The notes under the pieces were generated by a model that was not told where the DNA came from, did no database searches, and saw nothing but the letters and a program-made list of their open reading frames with translations. From Savagea sp. (GTDB lineage Bacteria; Bacillota; Bacilli; Bacillales_A; Planococcaceae), in the NCBI GenBank assembly GCA_030146155.1, contig JASLCF010000016.1, forward strand, positions 1 through 6,566: a stretch of 6,566 nt of DNA. Direction: 5' to 3'. The translations under genes were made by a program, and so were the position numbers. Shown in pieces: positions 1-5,903 of the stretch. Numbering within the stretch: the stretch's first letter is position 1; every line of letters begins with the position of its first letter.

Positions 1-65
1 GAAGTAAGTAACAACATCACAATAATCGGTAAAACAGCTTCAAATAAACTCGGTTTTCTTTTCAT
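1..65 (-). CDS. Partial NhaC-family Na+/H+ antiporter, N-terminus only
   Basis: Reading leftward from position 65 gives an open frame that runs off the window edge and begins MKRKPSLFEAVLPIIVMLLL. A short basic start, a K-P-S-L-x-E-A segment and then a hydrophobic first membrane helix with P-I-I-V is how NhaC-type antiporters (including the malate/lactate exchanger MleN branch) usually begin. NhaC proteins are inner-membrane carriers exchanging sodium for protons. The ATG at 65 is preferred because a GGGG run at 75-78 lies nine bases upstream; in-frame ATGs at 74, 80 and 98 have no useful ribosome site, and the frame is closed by TAA at 123-125. It diverges from the LysR gene and is preceded by a cre-like site. 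Only about 21 codons are visible, so the family call is an inference from the N-terminus, and another small-molecule carrier is possible. Confidence 0.55.
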   Translation of the reverse strand, partial: MKRKPSLFEAVLPIIVMLLLT

Positions 66-113
66 CCCATTCATCCCCATTCTTGTATTGACTGCCATCG
101 CATCAGCATGAAC

Positions 114-128
114 CGTAAACGCTTACAA
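114..128 (-). promoter_or_regulatory. cre-like site (CcpA operator)
   Basis: On the - strand the bases read TTGTAAGCGTTTACG. This matches the Bacillus-type cre consensus WTGNAANCGNWNNCW at every position except the last, and the core is a near-palindrome. It lies between the leftward -10 box (151-156) and the start codon of the antiporter-like gene. In that position CcpA would act as a roadblock to transcription. CcpA control of the left-edge gene by carbon source is an inference from site and position. Confidence 0.55.
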
Positions 129-150
129 TTGATGCGGAAAACTTCTTTCT

Positions 151-179
151 ATTATAAAATGAACGGTTTATAGTTGAAA
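151..179 (-). promoter_or_regulatory. Candidate leftward promoter for the antiporter-like gene
   Basis: On the - strand there is a perfect TATAAT at 156-151. A weak -35 (TTTCAA, 179-174) lies 17 bases upstream of it. It is correctly placed to transcribe the left-edge gene, with a leader of roughly 75-80 bases that contains the cre-like site. The -35 matches the consensus at only about half of its positions, so an activator, perhaps the divergent LysR protein, may be needed. Confidence 0.45.
153..172. promoter_or_regulatory. Inverted repeat, candidate LysR-type operator
   Basis: TATAAA (153-158) and TTTATA (167-172) form perfect six-base arms around eight bases. The repeat occupies the spacer and part of the -10 box of the leftward promoter, and lies about 110 bp upstream of the LysR start. 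LysR regulators commonly bind interrupted A/T-rich dyads between themselves and a divergent target. The arms do not give a symmetrical T-N11-A box, and A/T-rich DNA throws up such dyads by chance, so this is a modest-confidence operator call. Confidence 0.35.
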
Positions 180-283
180 ATATATATTACGTCTATCGTT
201 GATATAAAGAATAGATAATGTGAATCCAAAACGAGAGTAACTGATGGTTTGTTGCATCAGTTGAGGAAGAAAAGAGGTCAATG

Positions 284-1219
284 ATGAATTTGCATCAATT
301 GAATTGTTTTATTGCAGTTGTAGAAGAAGGAAGTGTCTCGAAAGCGGCGATTCGCTTAAATATGACACAGCCGCCACTCAGCATGTTGATCCAAAAGTTA
401 GAAGATGATTTACAAGTCGTATTATTCGAACGGCATAAGAAACGTTTGCATATTACAGAAGCAGGAGAGTTACTTTATGAACGTGCGATTGAACTGCTTC
501 AAGCATCAGAAAATATCATTCGAGAAGTTTCAGAAGTGAGCAAAGGTAAAAAAGGAACGGTGAGAATTGGCACATCTTCGTCTGCGAATGTGACTTTTTT
601 GCCTTCTCTCATTGCCACATTACAAGAAGAGTTACCTGGTTTAACGATAGAGGTGAGAGAAGGAAAATACACAGATATGGTGAGAGAGCTTAGGCAGCAA
701 GAAATTGATTTTGCCTTTGTCCGCAATACCGATCATCACGAAGATATTGTGTCTGTTGAGTTGATGCAAGAAGCATTGTTATTAGCCATTCCGCCCAATC
801 ATCCCTTGCAACAGCAACAAGTCATTCGTATGAAAGATTTGAAAGATGAGCCCTTTTTAATGCAGCGGACAACGCAAGGCTTAAATATTTCGCATACGGT
901 TTCTGAGGCTTGTCAAATTGCTGGATTTGAACCACGCATTGTCTATCAAGGGACGACTTCATTTCCTATTTTATTTATGGTGCAACAAGGTGCAGGATTA
1001 GCCTTCATTCCAGAAAGTTTTTTACTCTTTCATCAGCAAATGCGTTTACCCACTTTGAGAAAAATTGAAGACGCTACACTCATCACTAAACAAAGTTTAC
1101 TTCTATTAAAAAACAGGTATCGTACAGCAACAGTTGATGAAGTTATTGCAAGAATGCAGGCTCAAATGTTGGTCGCAAAGGAACAGGTCAAAAAAGAAAG
1201 AAAAAAATTAAAGATTTAG
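284..1219 (+). CDS. LysR-family transcriptional regulator
   Basis: This is a DNA-binding transcription regulator of the LysR family, about 311 residues, the usual length. The N-terminus (MNLHQLNCFIAVVEEGS) leads into the winged helix-turn-helix at about residues 17-38, with the family signature S-K-A-A, T-Q-P-P-L-S and L-x-x-x-L-F-E-R. A linker helix (about 60-90) follows, then a periplasmic-binding-protein-like effector domain from about 91 (G-T-V-R-I-G) to 290. The C-terminus is a lysine-rich tail. Two ATGs are adjacent (281 and 284); AGAGG at 273-277 is six bases from 284 but only three from 281, so 284 is preferred. A GATAAT at 214-219 may be its -10, but no good -35 accompanies it. The gene diverges from the antiporter-like gene and precedes the norA-like gene by 77 bp; either could be its target. 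The effector is unknown. No terminator follows it, so read-through into the exporter is possible. Confidence 0.9.
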   Translation: MNLHQLNCFIAVVEEGSVSKAAIRLNMTQPPLSMLIQKLEDDLQVVLFERHKKRLHITEAGELLYERAIELLQASENIIREVSEVSKGKKGTVRIGTSSSANVTFLPSLIATLQEELPGLTIEVREGKYTDMVRELRQQEIDFAFVRNTDHHEDIVSVELMQEALLLAIPPNHPLQQQQVIRMKDLKDEPFLMQRTTQGLNISHTVSEACQIAGFEPRIVYQGTTSFPILFMVQQGAGLAFIPESFLLFHQQMRLPTLRKIEDATLITKQSLLLLKNRYRTATVDEVIARMQAQMLVAKEQVKKERKKLKI

Positions 1220-1230
1220 ATACAAATTAG

Positions 1231-1261
1231 TTGACGAACAGGGGAGTCTATCGTGTATGCT
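1231..1261 (+). promoter_or_regulatory. Candidate promoter of the norA-like exporter
   Basis: A good -35 (TTGACG, 1231-1236) is followed after 17-19 bases by TGTATG/TATGCT (1254-1261), which would serve as a weak -10. The heptamer CTATCGT occurs twice here, at 1248-1254 and 1260-1266, flanking and overlapping the -10, and could be a regulator binding site. The leader to the ATG at 1297 would be about 30 bases. Confidence 0.4.
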
Positions 1262-1296
1262 ATCGTAATGCATGTTAGAAAAAAGGGGTTGGTGCT

Positions 1297-2487
1297 ATGA
1301 AAAATAAGCAAGGTTTAACATTATCTATTTTACTGATGAACCTATTTATTGCGTTTTTAGGAATCGGTTTAGTCATACCTGTTTTACCGAGTATTATGAA
1401 TGAATTACAAATTAGTGGGAAAGTCATTGGGTATTTGACAGCTTCATTTGCGTTAACACAATTGATTCTTTCTCCTTTTGCTGGAAAAGCAGTAGACCGC
1501 TATGGACGGAAAGTGATGATTGTCCTCGGTCTCTTTATTTTTGGTTTTTCTGAATTATTATTTGGACTCGGAAAAACAGTTGAAGTATTATTTGTCTCTC
1601 GTATTTTAGGTGGTGTGAGTGCTGCATTCATCATGCCGGCAGTCACTGCATTCATTGCCGATATCACAACGATGGATACACGTGCACGAGCACTTGGTTA
1701 TATGTCAGCTGCGATTAGTACAGGTTTCATTATTGGACCTGGGATTGGTGGATTTTTAGCAGCATATGGCACACGTGTACCGTTCTTTTCAGCGGCAGTG
1801 CTTGGAGGAATAGCGGCAGTGCTTTCTATCCTTTTATTGAAAGAACCAGCCCGTCAACAAGTTGAAATTGCCGAGACTGGACATACACCTCAAATGTCGA
1901 GTTTCAAAAAAATACTCATTCCAATGTTTTTAATAGCCTTTATCGTAATTTTCGTTTCCTCATTTGGACTGGCTGCGTTTGAATCTTTCTTTAGTCTGTA
2001 TGTGGACCATAAATTTGCATTTACAGAGAAAGATATTGCCATTGCGATTACAGGTGGGGCAATTATAGGTGCCATCTTCCAAATTGTTCTTTTTGACCCT
2101 TTAATGAAAAAATGGGGAGAGATTAATTTAATTCGGATATCGCTCCTATATTCTACCATTTTCGTATATGCAATGACTGTTGCTACGAGCTATTGGGGGA
2201 TTATGATTATTACTTTCTTAGTCTTTGTAGGTTTTGATTTAATTCGTCCAGCTGTCACTACGTATCTCTCAAGAATTGCTGGGAATGAACAAGGCTTTGT
2301 GGGAGGGATGAACTCATTTTTCACCTCCTTAGCCAATGTATTCGGTCCGATATTAGGCGGTTCTTTATTCGACTTGAATATTGATTATCCGTATTACTTT
2401 GGAGCGGTTGTTCTCCTTGTAGGTCTTGTATTATCAATGTTTTGGCAAGATCCAAGTAAAAAGGGATTACAAGAAAAAATTAGGTAA
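1297..2487 (+). CDS. norA: MFS multidrug exporter, NorA/Bmr type
   Basis: This is a cytoplasmic-membrane drug/proton antiporter of the major facilitator superfamily, 396 residues with about 12 hydrophobic helices, close to the 388 residues of S. aureus NorA. It follows NorA closely in motif order: F-L-G-I-G-L-V-I-P-V-L-P in helix 1 (about 20-31), motif A G-K-A-V-D-R-Y-G-R-K at 63-72, S-R-I-L-G-G around Arg102, and the antiporter motif C G-P-G-I-G-G at 147-152. Glu229 (A-F-E-S in helix 7) and Asp314/Arg317 (G-F-D-L-I-R-P) correspond to the NorA residues Glu222, Asp307 and Arg310 tied to proton coupling and drug binding. Family members expel fluoroquinolones, dyes and quaternary ammonium compounds; the substrates of this one are inferred. 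AAGGGG (1283-1288) is eight bases upstream of the start. It sits downstream of the LysR gene and ends in a terminator. A closely related Bmr/Blt-type pump is the alternative. Confidence 0.85.
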   Translation: MKNKQGLTLSILLMNLFIAFLGIGLVIPVLPSIMNELQISGKVIGYLTASFALTQLILSPFAGKAVDRYGRKVMIVLGLFIFGFSELLFGLGKTVEVLFVSRILGGVSAAFIMPAVTAFIADITTMDTRARALGYMSAAISTGFIIGPGIGGFLAAYGTRVPFFSAAVLGGIAAVLSILLLKEPARQQVEIAETGHTPQMSSFKKILIPMFLIAFIVIFVSSFGLAAFESFFSLYVDHKFAFTEKDIAIAITGGAIIGAIFQIVLFDPLMKKWGEINLIRISLLYSTIFVYAMTVATSYWGIMIITFLVFVGFDLIRPAVTTYLSRIAGNEQGFVGGMNSFFTSLANVFGPILGGSLFDLNIDYPYYFGAVVLLVGLVLSMFWQDPSKKGLQEKIR

Positions 2488-2489
2488 AA

Positions 2490-2517
2490 CCACTCATTTT
2501 TTAGGAGTGGCTTTTTT
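2490..2517 (+). terminator. Intrinsic terminator after the norA-like gene
   Basis: CCACTC (2490-2495) pairs with GAGTGG (2505-2510) across a nine-base loop, followed by C and six T (2512-2517). It begins three bases after the stop codon and separates the exporter from the next gene pair. Confidence 0.8.
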
Positions 2518-2529
2518 CTTGTTCAAAAA

Positions 2530-2561
2530 GCATTGCTAATGCACGATGAATCATGTACGTT
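2530..2561 (+). promoter_or_regulatory. Weak promoter/dyad upstream of the unknown gene pair
   Basis: GCATT-GCT-AATGC (2530-2542) is a small perfect dyad. It contains a TTGCTA (2533-2538) that could act as a -35, with a poor -10 (TACGTT, 2556-2561) 17 bases on. Some promoter must lie between the terminator at 2517 and the start at 2607, but the match here is poor and the site is tentative. Confidence 0.22.
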
Positions 2562-2606
2562 TAACGGTAAGAGAGATTTATTTTATCGTAGAATTGGGGG
2601 ATGTAG

Positions 2607-3215
2607 ATGCTACCTAATCGAACTACTGAGCGTTCTTTATTGATCACGACGGATGAGATACAATCACGTTTTATAGAGATAGCTGAACGAAACTCACTGG
2701 TTACCTATCTCCTACCATCCGAAAAATATGAATTATTTCATTATCAAACCTTATTTGATTATTGGCTTTATTTATGTGAACCTTCTCAACATTTAATTGA
2801 ACATTTCGAACATCGTATGATTTATCACGTTCGAGCTGAGGTGTTTACCCAGCTTCAGCAAATCAGTGCTAAAATTCCATCCCTTCTTCAAGTAAAGGAG
2901 CAATGTGATCTTGCCTTTCAAATTGCCACACATGTTATTGCTATGATTAGTCGAAAAATAATGTTGTGGATTGAGGAAGATTCAATACTCCAAGAAGCGA
3001 TGATGGATATGAAACGTTTTATTGGTAAAGATTTAACCGCTTTATTCAGACATGAATTTGAAAAAATCGAAGCGTATCCGAAAGAATTAGTGCTGTTACA
3101 ACAAAGAATTGCCATTGCCATACGCCAATATTTTATTCAAGAGCAAGCTTATTTTGTAACAGAAATGGATCGGGTGGTCAGTCGTTTAATGCAATTGAAT
3201 CATTCAAATGAATAG
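2607..3215 (+). CDS. Uncharacterised helical protein, 202 residues
   Basis: I do not recognise this protein. It is predicted soluble: there is no signal peptide or membrane helix, and it looks almost entirely alpha-helical with many Glu, Gln, Ile and Leu. Aromatic and His-rich patches occur at about 40-75 (Y-E-L-F-H-Y, F-D-Y-W-L-Y). Amphipathic helices follow at about 80-130 and 145-195, and no catalytic motif stands out. The helical bundle is loosely like the ligand-binding half of some regulators, but no helix-turn-helix is evident. The start is fixed by a TAG at 2604-2606 immediately in frame, and GGGGG (2596-2600) lies six bases upstream of the ATG. It ends about 12 bases before the start of the TPR/pseudo-GGDEF gene, so the two are very likely co-transcribed and translationally coupled, which suggests a shared function. 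Confidence 0.8.
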   Translation: MLPNRTTERSLLITTDEIQSRFIEIAERNSLVTYLLPSEKYELFHYQTLFDYWLYLCEPSQHLIEHFEHRMIYHVRAEVFTQLQQISAKIPSLLQVKEQCDLAFQIATHVIAMISRKIMLWIEEDSILQEAMMDMKRFIGKDLTALFRHEFEKIEAYPKELVLLQQRIAIAIRQYFIQEQAYFVTEMDRVVSRLMQLNHSNE

Positions 3216-3227
3216 GACGTGAATGCA

Positions 3228-4616
3228 ATGTCAATGGTAAGTAAACAAATCGAACAAATTCAATATTTGTATGAGACGTTTCAGTATGAACAACTGGTTC
3301 GCTATGCGACATTGACGTTAAGAGAATGTCTTTATGCAAAAGATTTTGAATCAGCACTGTTATGTTACGGTTACTTAGCAGTAGCTACACATGATTTGGG
3401 ACGTAAAGTAGAATTTGTAGAATATATGATTGATTATGAAAAAGTATGTATGGCATACGGCACCAAAGAACAAATAGCTCTATACCAATACTTAAAAAGT
3501 TATACGCATTTTGTGCATGAAGATTTGGATGTTGCGATTGAAGAAACGAAAGAAGCCATTGCTGCAGCCTTCCAAATTCAGAGGGAAGATTTGTTAGCTA
3601 TTTTATACGGCAACCTGAGTGCACGTTTTAGTGTGGCAAAGCAATATGAACAAGCGGAAGAAGCTAAGAAATGGGCATTGTATTTTTCACAATCCATTGA
3701 GAAGACAGAGTTTGCGCTATTTAGATGTTTATTGGGCGTGCTTTTAACAGAGGCCTTACGCGGAGAAAAACGAGCTTTTGACCAACATTATGCATTAGCT
3801 GTGGCTACTTTACCTTCTGAGATAAAGACTATGCACCATAACCAATTAATTGTGATAAAAGCCATCGCATTAGCAGTCAACGGAGAAGAACAGGCTGCCA
3901 TTTCTTTATTCACAACTGCACTCAATCAATGGATTGCTCTTTCCAATCATAGTTATTTTTTATTGACAATGGCATTAATTGATCACTTGCAGTTAACGGC
4001 TCATTTTGTTAGTTTTGAGTCTGCACGTAAAGAAGCTTTACGACGCGGAGAAGAACGTTCATTAGACTCACTAAAAAATATATTGACGAGCAGTGATTTT
4101 GCTAAAAAAGATTATATTCAGTGGCTCGATCGCATTGAGTCACCTCTTCTTTTTCGAACGATGCAAGCGTTTCGTGAAGAAGGGATTACTCATTTAGATG
4201 CCACACAACCGTTTCAGTTAGTAGCTTTTTTCTTCCATTCAAAAGAAGTGTTGAAAGAATATGGAGAGTCGTTTGAGCATCAATATTGTTTTGATCGTGT
4301 GTGTAAATTAGTCAATCACGTGACTGAACAAGGAATCCCGATTGTTTTAACAGATGGCAATCAAGGTTTCTTACTCGTACAAGGTTTAGATTTTTTTGAA
4401 TTAGAAACTTTGCTGCATCACCTTTCTTCTTTCATTGAAACAAGTGAAGGGTTTGAAGAGGTAGAAGGTTTAAAGAAAAACATTCATTTTGGCATCGTTG
4501 AAATACGAGAATTTTCACTCGATGAAACAGCCTTTGCAAGTCATTGTGCAAGAGCAGAGAGTACATTGTATTATGCGGAAACGCAACAAAGACTTTACCA
4601 AGTACAAGACGAGTGA
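3228..4616 (+). CDS. TPR-like protein with C-terminal degenerate GGDEF-like domain
   Basis: This gene encodes about 462 residues, soluble, with no membrane segments. Numbered from an alternative GTG at 3219, residues 10-290 are paired helices of TPR type; the clearest repeat is at about 126-160 (L-Y-G-N-L-S-A-R, then Y-E-Q-A-E-E-A-K-K-W-A-L). Residues about 330-462 follow the layout of a GGDEF domain: a hydrophobic strand (Q-L-V-A-F-F-F), helix, G-N-Q-G-F-L-L-V (380-387) where GGDEF-A-V-L would stand, a strand N-I-H-F-G-I-V (421-427) like the S-x-G strand, and A-R-A-E-S-T-L-Y-Y-A-E (444-454) like the A-D-x-A-L-Y-x-A-K helix. The metal and catalytic acids of the signature are lost, so cyclase activity is unlikely; a binding or scaffold role is inferred. 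ATG 3228 is preferred: AGGA (3214-3217) lies ten bases upstream of it but only one base from the GTG. A terminator-like hairpin overlaps its stop. Gene presence is sure; the GGDEF reading is moderate. Confidence 0.8.
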   Translation: MSMVSKQIEQIQYLYETFQYEQLVRYATLTLRECLYAKDFESALLCYGYLAVATHDLGRKVEFVEYMIDYEKVCMAYGTKEQIALYQYLKSYTHFVHEDLDVAIEETKEAIAAAFQIQREDLLAILYGNLSARFSVAKQYEQAEEAKKWALYFSQSIEKTEFALFRCLLGVLLTEALRGEKRAFDQHYALAVATLPSEIKTMHHNQLIVIKAIALAVNGEEQAAISLFTTALNQWIALSNHSYFLLTMALIDHLQLTAHFVSFESARKEALRRGEERSLDSLKNILTSSDFAKKDYIQWLDRIESPLLFRTMQAFREEGITHLDATQPFQLVAFFFHSKEVLKEYGESFEHQYCFDRVCKLVNHVTEQGIPIVLTDGNQGFLLVQGLDFFELETLLHHLSSFIETSEGFEEVEGLKKNIHFGIVEIREFSLDETAFASHCARAESTLYYAETQQRLYQVQDE

Positions 4617-4642
4617 GCCTATTATGGTTCATTCGTTTTTTT
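4610..4642 (+). terminator. Terminator-like hairpin on the stop codon, ahead of the photolyase
   Basis: CGAGTGAGCC (4610-4619) pairs along ten bases, including two G-U pairs, with GGTTCATTCG (4626-4635). The loop is TATTAT and seven T follow (4636-4642). The stem contains the TGA of the upstream gene, and the T run ends one base before the photolyase Shine-Dalgarno region. It should reduce transcription passing into the photolyase gene, or act as an attenuator. Confidence 0.65.
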
Positions 4643-4661
4643 GAAAGGAGTTGTCTAACCA

Positions 4662-5837
4662 ATGATTTGGATAGCGACACATGAAGCCATGCGAAGACAT
4701 GATAATCCGTTAGTTCAACGTGCACTTGAACAAGGTGAAATTGGTTTTGTTCATCTGATTCCTGAGCATTGGACAGCACGGGCAGCCTTTGAATGGGCTA
4801 TTGCTAAAGCGTTTAAAAAAGAAATGGCGAATTATCATATTCCAGTCGTTTTCACAAAAGATTTCTCTTCATTTCAACCGCTCATGTATGAAAGAACGAT
4901 GGAGCGACCTGATTTAATAGATGCCAGCCAAGTGTTAACAGGACAAGGCAAACCTTATCAAAAATTTACACCTTTTTATAAAAAAGCACTTCAACTTCCA
5001 TTTTTAAAGGCTGAACCTACTATTCAATGGAAGGTACAAACGAGCAAAGAATTTTCTGAAGATGATAGCTATACAGTTCCAGAGTGGGTACAATCTTTTC
5101 AGTTTCCTTATACGACTGAGGAAGAAGTAGGGGCACTATTAGCGACACTGGATTTGACGGATTATGCGTTGTACAGGGATCGTATTGAGCGTCAAGTTGT
5201 TAGTCAATTAAGTCCTGCGATCGCTGTCGGACTAGTAACGGTGCGTACACTTGTAGAGCAAGGGTTGACAGAAGCGGCTTTTGTACGTCAGCTCATCTGG
5301 CGAAGTTTTTCACAGATGACGCTCGCTAACCATCCTTCTGCTGTTACTGAACCTCTCTATGAAAAATATGCGACATTCCCATGGCGTCAAGATGAGCAAG
5401 CCTTTCGGCGGTGGAAAAAAGGGCAAACGGGTTATCCTATTGTAGATGCTGCCATGCGTGAATTGTGGGCGACAGGCTGGATGCATAATCGCAACCGGAT
5501 GATTGTCGCTTCCTTTTTAACGAAACATTTAGGAATCGATTGGCGTTTAGGTGCGGCTTATTTTATGGAGACATTAATTGATGCTGATCTTGCTAATAAT
5601 ACAATTAATTGGCAGTGGGTGGCAGGAGTAGGCGTTGATAGTAGTCCGTATTTTCGTATCTTTAACCCGATTGAGCAAGGGAAAAAGTTTGCATCGACGG
5701 GTCGTTATATAGAGGAGTGGTGTCCTGAGTATAAGGAAGTGCATGCTGTGCAAGATGGTGCTTTGATTCCACATGAGTGGGGAAGGGAACGTGCATTGAT
5801 GACTTATCATGAATGGAAAGATGGCCAGAATGAGTGA
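4662..5837 (+). CDS. phr: Class I deoxyribodipyrimidine photolyase, shortened antenna domain
   Basis: This is a light-driven flavoenzyme that splits cyclobutane pyrimidine dimers in DNA. It has 391 residues against about 470 for E. coli PhrB. The C-terminal core is clear: Y168, S-Q-L-S-P (181-185), L-I-W-R (211-214), T-G-Y-P-I-V-D-A-A-M-R (256-266), M-H-N-R-N-R-M (274-280), L-I-D-A-D-L-A-N-N (305-313), W-Q-W (317-319) and P-Y-F-R-I-F-N-P (329-336). The electron-transfer tryptophans align as W241, W294 and W317 with E. coli W306, W359 and W382. The N-terminal Rossmann domain is short: H-D-N (13-15) to P-Y-Q-K-F-T-P-F (98-105) is about 45 residues less than in E. coli, removing the strand-helix region that carries the folate ligands. 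Gln210 replaces Glu274, Val180 Thr234 and Gln182 Arg236. AAAGGAG (4644-4650) is eleven bases from the ATG, and a TAA at 4656-4658 rules out an in-frame extension. The family is certain; repair activity is inferred. Confidence 0.92.
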   Translation: MIWIATHEAMRRHDNPLVQRALEQGEIGFVHLIPEHWTARAAFEWAIAKAFKKEMANYHIPVVFTKDFSSFQPLMYERTMERPDLIDASQVLTGQGKPYQKFTPFYKKALQLPFLKAEPTIQWKVQTSKEFSEDDSYTVPEWVQSFQFPYTTEEEVGALLATLDLTDYALYRDRIERQVVSQLSPAIAVGLVTVRTLVEQGLTEAAFVRQLIWRSFSQMTLANHPSAVTEPLYEKYATFPWRQDEQAFRRWKKGQTGYPIVDAAMRELWATGWMHNRNRMIVASFLTKHLGIDWRLGAAYFMETLIDADLANNTINWQWVAGVGVDSSPYFRIFNPIEQGKKFASTGRYIEEWCPEYKEVHAVQDGALIPHEWGRERALMTYHEWKDGQNE

Positions 5838-5856
5838 AGTGGCTTTCCTCTTTTTT
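5832..5856 (+). terminator. Possible terminator overlapping the photolyase stop codon
   Basis: GAGTGAAG (5832-5839) can fold on CTTTCCTC (5843-5850) with a TGG loop, seven pairs (one G-U) and one mismatch, followed by six T (5851-5856). The stem includes the TGA at 5835-5837. The stem is imperfect, so termination may be partial. Confidence 0.4.
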
Positions 5857-5864
5857 AGGAGCTA

Positions 5865-5873
5865 TGTTAAAAT
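5865..5873 (+). promoter_or_regulatory. Extended -10 promoter for the stress protein gene
   Basis: TGTTAAAAT is an extended -10 element (TG, one base, then TAAAAT, five of six matches to TATAAT). There is no convincing -35 at 17 bases upstream (TTCCTC), as is common for extended -10 promoters. Transcription would begin near 5880, giving a leader of about 25 bases. No sigma-B type GTTTAA/GGGTAT pair is visible. Confidence 0.5.
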
Positions 5874-5903
5874 AAAAGAAAGCGAAAAGAAGGGGGAATG
5901 GCT

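Noticed and set aside
1890..2159. Open frame of 89 codons on the - strand inside the exporter gene
   Set aside because: It is fully antisense to conserved NorA-like sequence and has no recognisable product.
2559..2590. Sigma-B type promoter suggested by GTTTAAC
   Set aside because: No GGGTAT-like -10 occurs at the required spacing.
4356..4370. Active diguanylate cyclase signature
   Set aside because: The signature position reads GNQGF, lacking the acidic residues needed for metal binding and catalysis, so it is described as a degenerate domain only.
4432..4779. Open frame of 115 codons on the - strand across the pseudo-GGDEF/photolyase junction
   Set aside because: It lies antisense to two well-supported genes, has no family motifs, and crosses a terminator hairpin; it is a shadow of the + strand coding sequence.
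4662..5837. Photolyase shortened by a frameshift or wrong start
   Set aside because: A stop codon lies in frame just upstream of the ATG, the H-D-N motif and the whole core are in one frame, and the shortening is internal to the N-terminal domain.
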